This document shows, piece after piece, positions 9,697-19,568 of a stretch of 32,740 bases of DNA; the first letter of the stretch is position 1; every line of letters begins with the position of its first letter. The position numbers and the translations under genes are program-made. Source of the stretch: Nemertoderma westbladi (Eukaryota; Xenacoelomorpha; Nemertodermatida; Nemertodermatidae). The notes beneath the pieces are model-generated. The model did no database searches, had not been told where the DNA came from, and worked only from the letters and a program-made list of their open reading frames with translations. The stretch covers positions 1-32,740 of the forward strand of contig JAUCBJ010005795.1 in assembly GCA_032718475.1 (NCBI GenBank), in the 5' to 3' direction.

Positions 9697-9958
9697 GTAA
9701 GTTAGTAGGCCTACCACTATTTTAACTAATATCCTAGTCTCACACTTTCAGGAAACTGTATAACAGTCAAATTCCATTAAATACACCGCGACATGATTTA
9801 TGACTAAGTACAGTAGAAAAAGGGGGGGGGGGGGGCATTAACGAAAATCTCATCTCGGCGAATTAGTATCTCAACTCAATGTTAAATCATAATTTTAGGA
9901 AAAGTAGAAGGTTACAATGTCATGTTTGAGTCGGGAAGACTTTTTAATGTGTCGGAAT

Positions 9959-12900
9959 ATAGCGAAATTGAGATTGGCCGAAACTGACAGCAAATCAAAA
10001 GATACAGAAATTATTGATTTGGATGTGGGTGATTTTCACTGTGAAGGTGTAGATGGCATGGGACAAGTACAGAAGGCGAAGGAGGGTCAGGCAGGAATGA
10101 TGACAGCAGTCATGTAGAAGAAATGCATTTGGAAGCCAATCGTAGTCAAGGAGAAGAGATAGGAATGGAAGTGGATGAAGATGTGAGCCAGAGTCAATTT
10201 AAAGTTGCACACTGCCCTGATGCATCACCATGGCAATGGCTTCAACTATCGTGTGACCTTAACAACTTCGTCATTGAAGATAATCGTGGTGGTGGAGATT
10301 GTCTCTACTTTGCTATACAGCGTGGGCTGGATCTTTATAACTACAATCGGCATTATACACTCTCAGCATTGCGAAAATTATCGGCCGATGGGATGACTGA
10401 AGATCCGGCGCCATTTGCAGATTGATTTATGACTCCAACACGAGAAGAACTACGCGGTGTGTTTCCTCCCCCAGCAGTAACATTTAGTGAGTTTGTTAAA
10501 CAAACTCGTTATAACGAATGGGGAACTGAACTAAATGTTATGTCCTTGGCAAGGAAACTACCAGTGTCGATTTGCCTGGTATCTACAGATTCACGAAGTA
10601 TATTGCACTTTGGCGAGAAACCAACCAGAATATATATTGCACACACGCCTGGGCATTATGTGGCTTTAGTTCCAGCCTCCTCATCACAAATGCCAACGAC
10701 ACCCCAAGCAGAACAATCATACGCACCCCGTCCAACTCAGGAATCTGTACACCGCCCAACACCAGCTTCTGAACCCCATCCAGCACCAGCTTCTGAAACC
10801 AGTCCAACATCCACATCTGAACCCCGTACAACACCAGCTTCTGAACCCTGTCCAACACCCACATCTGTACCCCGTCCAACACCAGCTTCTGTACCCCATC
10901 CAGCACCAGATTCTGAACACCGTCCAACACACAGATCTGTAACCTGTCCAACACCAGCTTCTGTACCCCGTCCAACACCAGCTTCTGAACCCTGTCCAAC
11001 ACTAGAATCTGTACCGCGTCCAACACCAGCTTCTGAAACCCGTCCAACATCAGCCTCTGTACTCCATCCAAGTCCAGCATATGTACCCCATGTGGAAGTT
11101 GTAAATGCACCTCCTGTTGCATCATATAATGCTCAGAGTATACACCCACTAACAGGTGCATATGCAGCACAAGATACAGCTCCCTCTACGGTATCACCTG
11201 CTGCTGCATTGGACTTTTCAATCCTCTGTTTGTGTTGCCAAAGACTCAACTGATGTCTATAATATTAATGTATGTGCCAGAGAACCCTGCAGTGGAAAAA
11301 AAATACGGCCAAATGATGCAGAGGAGAAATTATGCATCACCTATGTGCTGCAATAATTGCAATGTCTATTTACACTCCAGCAACAATGTGGTTTTTTGCA
11401 ACTGGAATTACATGGGGCCAGCTGTAATAAACACATGTCTAACCTCAAATACGATGCTTACTGACAATAAGAAACAGGAGCTATGGGTTCAGTTGCCTCA
11501 CACATGGAAGCAAATGTGGTCGGATTTACCTTTCTCTCAATCGTGTAATTCCAAATTTAAGGATTACACAAAATCGGTTACCGAATTCAAAGAGGATATA
11601 AAAGCCAATACACTCGGTCGTCTTAGGAAGGCTGTGAATAGAGAATGCTTTCCAGTGGTAAAATGCCCGTTAGGTTGTTGGCAGTGGGTAGATATGTGTA
11701 AATGTATATCTTTCATAGATTATATGGCCCACGCCAATATTGTATCCCTACCAGGATCCAACCGTGAGAATTTTCGCTCTGCAAGACCGAATTGGCCAAC
11801 TAGTCCGCGGCAATACCTCTTAACGTGGAAAGTTTCCCCTGGAGTCATTTGTGATGACACTGATGGCCTCTGCATAATGTTGTGCGAGGACCACACAAAT
11901 ACGAAACAGCAAGTGCTATACATACAGGAGAACCCATTTTATGAGGAAGGTGCTGTGCAATCCTATGAGGAATTTGCACCAGCAACTCTGGCACCAAATG
12001 TTGTGAGGCAAGGAAGGTTGAACCGTTGGAATAGTTCCAACTATGTCGTTAACTGCGTCGGAGGCTACCATGGCCTTTCAACTTACACACTTGGAGCTTC
12101 CAACATTGATCCTCCTCCCATCAACTACAACCAAATACTGAGGGAGGGGTTATGTCTTAAAATTTCGGCCGGACATACGCGAATCCTATCTAGGAAGTGG
12201 GGATAGAGGCAGCAGCATCATAGTCAAATCCAAGCTGCAGGGGTTGGAAGGTTCAGGAAAAAGCCCAAAGGAAGAAAATATCAAACAACTTATCTCAGGG
12301 GGTACATACGTCTCGATTGGAGATTCTTTCCATGCTTGGAAGTTATCACGTCTCCAACACGAGGAACAGGAGTCACGAGAAAATGCCAAAGCTTACATGT
12401 TCCAAGCTGAGAGTCTTACGATAACAATTGTCCATCCTCATACTGACTATGGCGCTTTTCCATTCAAATTAAATGTTACTCATATTGGTACCTCTCTAGC
12501 CTCTGCTGTTACAACAGTTCTCCTTTACAATAGAAGACTTCATCAATTATGTTTGGAGAAGTACATTTCACTAAATGATAACTTCATTGGCCGGGTTCTT
12601 GCTGCTGTTGCTAGTGTCTCTGGACTTAACAAACCATCTAAGTCGTGCAACATACACATCATTGATACAAATATTTCAAAGGACCCTTCCATAATAAACT
12701 TACCAGATGCACCTTTCTATGAAAAAGTAGTGAATTTATTGATTCGATTGTCCACAAAGTCTGCATTATACCCAATTGAAGAAATTCCTTGAATAGTTGG
12801 GAACATGTATGACGTCATAATTTGTCGCAACTGTAATTCTAGATCAGATCCACCAGCAAATGATATTGGTTTTTACCGCCTTATGTTGGTTATGACTGCA

Positions 12901-13194
12901 TCCAAAACTGTCGTATTCCGTTGGGAACAAAACCTACAGTTGTGGTACGTTAGTAAAGAAGCAATTAAAAATACACTTCCTGGTAATTGGTACAACGATT
13001 GGAGAGTAGCAGTATACATCAACACTTCTAAAAATGAGCACCATGATGATATCATACAGAGATCACTTGGAGGACAGCGGAAATTATATTGTGATAATCA
13101 TGGTCACCATCTTATCCAAATGCGCTGTATCAAATATATATATAAATATATAAAATATTGCAGGACTCTATTTTTAGTTACTTGTTACCAATAA
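9959..13194 (+). pseudogene. OTU-like cysteine protease family gene, copy 2 (longer, broken)
   Basis: Homology with copy 1 starts at 9959, so the N-terminal zinc knuckle is missing. The OTU Cys lies at 10300-10302 (box GGGDCLYFAI) and the His at 10654-10656. Fifteen Pro-rich octapeptides follow, then a Cys-rich region, a long conserved-looking region with further Cys/His clusters (for example VKCPLGCWQWVDMCKC near 11660-11705) and a part with CRNC near 12820. Lesions: the shared frameshift before 10115, TGA at 10423-10425, a 2-nt deletion near 11245, a frameshift near 11334, another near 12170-12200, and TGA at 12790-12792. The region past the OTU domain matches no family I recognise. Overall it suggests a protein of about 1,000 residues: zinc knuckle, OTU, Pro-rich linker, zinc-binding and a large unknown domain. 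Confidence 0.65.
10729..11088 (+). repeat. 24-bp coding minisatellite, 15 units
   Basis: Fifteen in-frame 24-bp units encode RPTPASEP-like octapeptides. Four more units are present than in copy 1, and the outer units correspond between copies, so the length change arose by internal gain or loss. Confidence 0.85.
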
Positions 13195-13311
13195 TGTAAG
13201 AATATACAATATATAAATATACGATTAATAATTATTAGCTAATCGGCGAGCGTGAATTAGTGAGCGTCTTGTATTTAACCATCCAAGACATTCAGCTCCA
13301 GTATCTTCTAA

Positions 13312-14072
13312 TTAACCGACAGTGACCATCCCCATAGGATCTCCGAACTTATTGAAACGGAAATCAACTCCACTAGCTTTTATCTTATCATTCCATTGAC
13401 GGTTCAGGATACTCAATTCAACCCCATTATCCGCACCCTCGAAGGCGATGTGACACTTCTTTAATTCTGGAAAAATTTCTTGCTGGAACTTCAGCTCACA
13501 GATATCAGTTACAACTTCCGTTTTGAGAGACATGTCCTTAATTGTGATGCTCTCTAGCTTCTTACAATCTCTTACCATCGAAACGAAGTCAACACGTATT
13601 TCTTCATCCTGTCCGCACTCCATTACCAACTCTTTCAGACATTGGTCCATGTGATCACCTAGATAGCGGAATAGTATAGATAAGCCGTCGATTGTTTCCA
13701 TCCAAGCTGCAAATAATTCGAACTTAGTCAGAGGAGGTCGTCCTTTTATCAAGCGAATCAGCGAATGAACGTCAACTGTCTCGAAGTCGAATAGCATATG
13801 AACCAAGAGCTCGGGGTTGGCTTTACTCCACGGGTGGTTGTTATTATCAGCAACAGGTAAAACATTATCAGATCCAGTCAGGCAGAGGCGGAGTACCAAT
13901 AATATTAGATGGGGACTTTTAGTCAGAATTCTTTCTAATATATCTGGATTCAAGTAGTTATAATTGATATCCAGGTTCGTCAACGCCTTCAATGAAGTGA
14001 GCGGTCCCATAGCAGATGATATGGGCCTCGCAGTAGATGCGGCAGATGGATGAATTTCAAATTGCTTGTGTT
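13312..14072 (-). CDS. Leucine-rich-repeat-like protein, probable 3' terminal exon
   Basis: An uninterrupted minus-strand frame of about 250 codons ends at TAA (13312-13314). It contains LRR-like strands such as LKALTNLDINYNYL and LKELVMEC, spaced with Cys/Asn-rich turns as in F-box/LRR and RNase-inhibitor-like proteins. No F-box is visible. On the minus strand a CCCTACAG acceptor precedes 14072, and no in-frame ATG lies nearby, so this looks like the last exon of a spliced gene rather than a whole gene. Upstream exons would have to lie beyond repeat block S2, which begins only about 90 bp away. It is convergent with OTU copy 2. Its open frame, in contrast to its neighbours, suggests a host gene or a recent copy. 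LRR proteins usually act in protein binding or substrate recognition. Confidence 0.5.
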
Positions 14073-15645
14073 CTGTAGGGACATGTAGGAAACCTGCCAA
14101 TCACAGGTGTCCTAACAACATCCTGTCTTTTCAGTGCTATGTAGCTGTTTGTCTACGACATTATTAATTTCATTCAAATCAGAAAACCGCGAGCAGAAAC
14201 CTCTTTTGGCATTACTATAGTATGTGTACCCATGACCGGTACTTATTATAAGTGATAGAAACTGCACAAATTAAATTTTTTTTTATAATATAAATTGCAC
14301 TATAATATTAATCCTTACTAAATGACAATATGATATAGGAAATATATAGGATAGCAATGCATACAAAAATACAGAGTTCATTAATATCAAAGCTAGGCAA
14401 CTAACTCACCAATACCGACCAATACCAACATCTTGATTCCATAGACTCTCCACACCCGTTTTAACAGTTTTCCAACCTCCCATGCAACAATCCATTATTC
14501 AACAACCCATACATGACCCTGTTAACCAGCAACACACTCAATAGCCCAAACAACCCATACATCATGTGAAAATTCGACAATCACAAGATCTGATCGATTG
14601 TGGTGATTAATCAGTTAGGGAATGATATTCATCTCAACAATTGTTCACATTAGGATGTGTTCCTTAGTAATGGTAAGTGGTAATGTCACCACTGATAATG
14701 AGGATGAGAAACTAGGTTAATTAACAGTTGAAGAGTTATCTCATGTCTTGTAGATATGATGTCAGATATATGTCATACTATATAAGAGTTAATGTTTGGT
14801 TTTTTTGCTTTTGATTGCAGTTTTTCCATTCATAATGTTATATTGTCAATAAAACTGTAATACCAGGACCTGCTATTCCAGATAGAGGAGTGGTAGGTGA
14901 CTTCCAGGAGGCAGCAAGGGTACATCAGGGGAGTTGTTACAACAATTACCACCTGAGCGGCAGTTTATACAAAGCCGCCAGTAAAGTAAGTGCAAAAATA
15001 CAAAGACAATTTATCAATAAAATATGTGTTCTCCTTGCGGCCACCCGATCATAAAAATAATTTCGAAATATTTCGTATCAAAATGGTGAACCATTATTAT
15101 TGTTCAATACACTGAGACAGTTTTATCTTACACATAGGCCTATTGCAGAGGTTGTCATCAAGAAATTGTAGTAATAAAATCTTTATTGTTTTTAGGGACC
15201 TGACATCGAGCAACACTTTCACCATGTTGCATCATACCGCATTTTTCTCACTGTCCATATCCAACTTCATCTAACACATTCATGCCTCAACCTGGCATAT
15301 TTCAACATTCACAACCCTCAACGTATGCACCTGATGTCTTCAAACAACATCCAATGTGAGGTTGCAGATTTACTGGCTCTTGGTTCATCTTCAGTTAATA
15401 ACACAGATTCTAATTATTCACTCTGTTCAGAATCTTCGGTTTTATATTTAGTTATGTCTGTATTTACGACTATCTATTTTTAGTACCAATTTTTAGTGCT
15501 TGTATTTTTATTGTGTTTATTTGTAGTGTATTTTTAAAGCGTGCGGCAAATTGTGCTTCACCTTGTAAAACCAGTCAGTTGTTTACCAGTCCTCAAGTTC
15601 CAGTAGCCAAAATGTCAGGAGGTATTAAGAGATAGCATTGCTTTA

Positions 15646-16164
15646 GGCCATGATATATTGCAAATGGAATAATAGACAAAAAACATGGTGTTGGGTATAG
15701 GATCATCAATAGGATCAACTTGCTTACTGGTCGGAAAAGCCAACCAACCATCAAGGTTAAGGCTGAATCACCAGCCGATCGCCGCAATGGTTGGAAGGCC
15801 CACTTTGAAAAACTCCTCAATAATGACAGGGTATTGCCTGATAGCTTTATAGAAGTAAAAGTATCTGAGTCTGTACTCCCAGACATTCCCATTGGGGATA
15901 TCTTTGTTGACTTCTTCAAGGCCTTTGATTCAGTCTCTCGCTCACGTATGTTCAGCATACTTTCATTATATGGGATTCCTGATGAAATTTATGCAGCAAT
16001 CAGATCAGTATACGATGGTTCGACAACATTTGTCTACTGTTGACGGTGACACAGAACCATTTGAAGTGTTATGGGGCGTCCTCCAGGGAGACACACTTGC
16101 ACCATTCTTGTTCATAATTGTGGTTAAGAATGCAGCTGCAATGCATGCAGCATGCCGATCCTAG
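15646..16164 (+). pseudogene. LINE reverse transcriptase fragment, copy 2
   Basis: Same fragment as in copy 1, with VDFFKAFDSV, the YGIPDEIY block and GVLQGDTLAPFLFII and the same frameshift, deletion and terminal stop. A few substitutions differ (for example Asn to Ser near 15842). Confidence 0.85.
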
Positions 16165-16440
16165 TTGTAGTAGTGGGTAGTGGGATTCAGCATCCAGGGC
16201 ACCAGTGTAGTGTCAGCAAAATAAATATTTTGATAGCTGACTGCAATTAATTTATCTCGTAAACAATCAAATGCAATTATCATAAAACTAAGTAGCACAT
16301 AACCATTACCGTACACTGTCATAGTAATAGGCCAAGCAAAGTACTTTCAGTATCCAGACAGGTGAGTCGCTTAGGATGGCACTATGAATAAGAGTAGAAT
16401 AGAGATACCTAAAGAAATAAAGAACATGCAAAACCGAGAA

Positions 16441-16793
16441 AACACCAGCACAATTGTTTTATATCACAAGGAGAATCCTAAAATATTGTTGTCTTCCTAT
16501 GTTGTGCGCACTAAAAGCAAAGGAATGAAGAATGTGTTATTGCTATAAATCATGCCCCCAATACTAATGCACACCAAAGACGAAAAGGAAAACAAGGTCA
16601 CTACAAAGTGTATGACTTTACTAAAGACGGCACCGATAAAATGGACCAGCGCCAGGGTAGTTCAACTACAAAATCAAAACCTAGGAAATGGACAATGACA
16701 GTCAACTCCTATATGCTAGATACAAGACGAATCATCATGCACACTGTGTTGCACACTGTATCAAAACAACAAGTGAGTAAAATAAGAGTATAA
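16441..16793 (+). pseudogene. piggyBac transposase C-terminal relic, copy 2
   Basis: Counterpart of 5011-5351. Here the second stop of copy 1 is a Lys codon (AAG), and the YDFTKDGTDKMDQ frame is open from 16608 to 16793. The TAA near 16546 and the frameshift before YDFTK remain, so it is not functional. Confidence 0.75.
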
Positions 16794-16933
16794 TTATATT
16801 ATTTTATCACTAATGATATCAAATAAATCTGTAGCTACGAAAATAAATATGCAGCTGTTAATAAATAATAATAGAAATTACAATTTATAAGGAAATTTTA
16901 AGATTCCAATTTCTGAGTAATATGAAAATTGTG

Positions 16934-16994
16934 AAATAACTTGCCCAAACTGGCAAGTTAAAAATATTAACCTACCCAATTGGGCAAGTTATTT
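16934..16994. repeat. 13-bp inverted repeat hairpin in block S, copy 2
   Basis: AAATAACTTGCCC (16934-16946) pairs perfectly with GGGCAAGTTATTT (16982-16994). The loop bases differ from copy 1 while the arms are unchanged; adjacent CCCAATTGGG extends local symmetry. Confidence 0.7.
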
Positions 16995-17065
16995 ATAGTT
17001 GAATGGGTTTCAGACCTTGGTATTGGGAAATAAAGTATTCAATCTTTAACCACTACTGATACACG

Positions 17066-17367
17066 GTGCGGCGAGCTCTGTATAAAACTACGCATGGCCT
17101 GGTCACTTTGTCTGTTCATCTCCTTCACAATGGATTATCTAATGTTCTGTTGGGGTAAATACAACATGATTGTATAGAAGGGGAATTTGGATGCTATAGA
17201 GGAATGTGTGGTTCGAACATGGCCATGACAGTCATAGTCAAAGATGTTGAATCTGGTGTTCAGTGACGAGATTTATTAGCGTTTGTGAAGTTGGGGGACC
17301 CTGTCTGATGATATTCTTGAACGGCAGAACTCTGGTGATATGCTATTTCTGTCAGAATCCATTGACA
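17066..17367 (+). pseudogene. P-element/THAP9-type transposase fragment, copy 2
   Basis: Copy of the 5' two thirds of the fragment at 5649. It carries the FGCYRGMCG-type block with additional small changes, including a 6-bp insertion near 17230. It ends where the S block ends and is then partly repeated in the tandem array that follows. Confidence 0.5.
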
Positions 17368-17731
17368 ATTAAGTTGCTCCAAAAAAAAGTTGCTAGTTGC
17401 CAAGAAAGTTGCTCTAAAAGTTGCCATGTATAAACAGGCCTTTAGGTTCTAGCTAAGGGGAATTTGGATGCTATAGAGGAATGTGTGGTTCGAACATGGC
17501 CATGACAGTCAAAGATGTTGAATCTGGTGTTCAGTGACGAGATTTATTAGCGTTTGTGAAGTTGGGGGACCCTGTCTGATGATATTCTTGAACGGCAGAA
17601 CTCTGGTGATATGCTATTTCTGTCAGAATCCATTGACAATTAAGTTGCTCCAAAAAAATGTTGCTAGTTGCCAAGAAAGTTGCTCTAAAAGTTGCCATGT
17701 ATAAACAGGCCTTTAGGTTCCAGCTAATGTT
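17178..17731. repeat. Tandem duplication of P-like fragment tail, about 277-bp unit
   Basis: The segment starting AAGGGGAATTTGGATGC occurs at 17178 and again at 17455, each followed by the same P-element-like stretch and the same GTTGCTCCAAAAAAA...TTAGGTTC(T/C)AGCTAA tail. The unit straddles the right end of block S2, so the duplication happened after S2 inserted. The two differ by the 6-bp ATAGTC insertion and a few bases. Confidence 0.85.
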
Positions 17732-19231
17732 TTATTAAATGGTGCTAAAAGCATTTGTATGAACAACGAAATAGGAATGCTACCATGGTGTGTATGTGCA
17801 CTGTGCAGTTCTCTGTATATAAACAATAATTATCTTATCTATATTCATTGTGTATTGGTTATTAGTGACGGAATAAATAATATACATTGAAATTTATAGT
17901 AACTTATATTTATTTTCATTATGTATTTTCATTATTACTGAGTTCTTATGTTGAAATTGATAGTAACTTATATTTATTTTCATTATGTAGTTTCATTATG
18001 ACTAAGTTCTTATTTCATATCAGTTACTGGATAGAAAAATTTTCTGATGACATTTTATCGCTATATAGATCATTAGCATTCCAATATTATAAATAATTAT
18101 TAATAATTAGTTATTAATAAATATCATGATAAATAACTTTTTTGTTTATTAATTCAGTCAAACAGCGGTGTGAAAACTTTTCAAACTTCGAATGATTTGT
18201 TCTATATTTTTAATTAACATATTTTACACCACAATTTTTATGTTCTGAAACAATAATACTACAACTCATACAATCTTAATTGGTTATTATTAACCGTAAT
18301 CTACCTCATTTATCCAACCAACTGCCCACTTACTAGGGTAAATAAAGCATGCACTGACAGAATGGAAGTGGGATTTGAGGAAGTGGGATTTGAGATTGAT
18401 TGTATCAGAATATTTTGTTTTACCAGGCCAGCCCATGTATGCTTGTATTTAATTAATATTAGAGTGGGTATATTTCTAATATATATTTTTTATTGGTTTA
18501 TATACATAATTAGGATATCCAACATGACTCAAATTATATTATTGTGTTGTTAAGTGTAGATATTAGGAATGAGTCTCTAACACCCTGCCAGCAAATATTG
18601 CCACATTATTAGTAATAGGGCAAGACTACATAGAATACCTGTTTGGGAAGCAAAGCAATGAGGGAAAGAAAGGGTCTAGCCAAGAAACCACAAAGCAGAC
18701 TCGATTACTGGAACCAGAATTGTTTATTTTATGCCAGAATTCCAGTAAAGAGGTGAGAATTCCACTACTATTTATTATTTCATGCATCGGACACAAGAAT
18801 TGCCCATCGCCAATAAAGAACAACTACTATACTACTACGATCGATATGGTGCATTGGAGCTGCATTATATATATTTTTTTTTTTATTTATATATATATTT
18901 TAAGAATTCTGTGCCGGCTTGACTAATTAAATCGATTTTTTTATTATGAATTAAATATTTTTTTATTATTAATTAAATATATTTTTTATTATCTATTGAT
19001 TTTATCAATTATTAAATGATTTAAACAGTACTTGGATAACAAATCTATAGCAAATAAAGCGAGAAAATGAATTACATCTGAAGAACAATGGCTTATTATG
19101 TTAGATAATGCAGCAAGTCTATTGATGAAGTACTGGTCACTAGCAAAGTAACAGTAAAGTAAATTATTACCTTATGACACACATAATGTTATGTATGTGT
19201 TGTGTTTCTCATAGGTGATCCACTAGGTTGA
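17732..19231. other. AT-rich spacer with short tandem repeats
   Basis: No supported gene in 1.5 kb. There is a 64-bp tandem duplication at 17889-18014 (two copies of a GAAATT(T/G)ATAGTAAC unit), a small GAAGTGGGATTTGA duplication near 18364-18391, and long A/T runs near 18870-18990. It may contain decayed upstream parts of the hAT element that follows; I could not recognise any. Confidence 0.4.
17889..18014. repeat. 64-bp tandem duplication
   Basis: Units start at 17889 and 17953 and share TAGTAACTTATATTTATTTT with a few mismatches. AT-rich and non-coding. Confidence 0.8.
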
Positions 19232-19360
19232 TGGAAAAAGAAGGAAGAAAAGTATCCACTTCTAAGTAAATTAGCCAAGAAGTTTCTGGCTATAACGGCA
19301 ACTTCGGTTCCTTCCAAATGTATGTTTTCGGAAACTGCCATTATCTGCGGGAAACTGTGA
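19232..19360 (+). pseudogene. hAT transposase C-terminal (dimerisation) fragment
   Basis: A 43-codon plus-strand frame reads YPLLSKLAKKFLAITATSVP and then SKCMFSETA. This is the hATC dimerisation signature of hAT-superfamily transposases (usual pattern YP.L..LA...L.I.ATS..SER.FS). TTTCTCATAG just upstream resembles a splice acceptor. The frame closes with TGA at 19358-19360 and the catalytic RNase-H domain is not visible upstream. The usual ER before the FS is replaced here by KCM. Confidence 0.75.
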
Positions 19361-19379
19361 GGATTGTTGATGCTGGCTA

Positions 19380-19568
19380 ATGGTATCCACAAATGTTCAC
19401 GGACCTGCTTTTGTTGCCTCCCTTATTGAGTTTCTTAATACATCAAAGGCAGGTGGCCTTCGCCCGGCACAAAGGTTATTGGGTCGTCAATTGAGGCCAA
19501 ATCCATTAATATTCCTGGACACGTGTGCAAATATTCTTCAACTATATCTATATGGAACTGTGGTATGA
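19380..19568 (+). pseudogene. Ty3/gypsy-like integrase C-terminal fragment
   Basis: The ATG-started frame contains SLIEFLNTSKAGGLRPAQRL followed by LGRQLRPN. This matches the conserved C-terminal end of the integrase core of Ty3/gypsy-type retroelements, where the strand-transfer domain ends in an 'E.RNTP....SPAQ.L.GR..R' pattern. Only about 40 codons are recognisable; the Zn finger and DDE residues are not seen. It sits immediately before the glycoprotein pseudogene in the same orientation, the relative position expected of pol and env in an env-bearing LTR element. Confidence 0.6.

Larger units (their letters stand above)
8768..9957. repeat. Block B1
   Basis: Shared with 30554-32038 and directly continuous with A1. 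It holds the tRNA-like inverted-repeat element (9226-9504), an exon-like repeat (9564-9696) and a run of about 16 G residues near 9822. Compared with B2 it lacks about 299 bp after the element. It ends at the recombination junction with OTU copy 2, near 9957. Confidence 0.75.
14166..17367 (+). repeat. Dispersed 3.2-kb repeat block S, copy 2
   Basis: Second copy of 2739-5943 with the same internal order. Both ends are sharp: homology begins at AATTTCATTCAAATCAG and ends at CCATTGACA. Differences include small indels (for example loss of 13 bp after the piggyBac relic) and single-base changes. The stretches 14166-15645 and 16165-16440 hold no gene beyond the Gln/Pro-rich relics and TATA/AATAAA cassette noted for copy 1. 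Confidence 0.85.

Noticed and set aside
10583-11170. Minus-strand open frame of 195 codons with repeated LDGVQ-type units
   Set aside because: It is the reverse of the 24-bp Pro-rich minisatellite; a periodic sequence without stops on one strand is often open on the other. It has no independent support.
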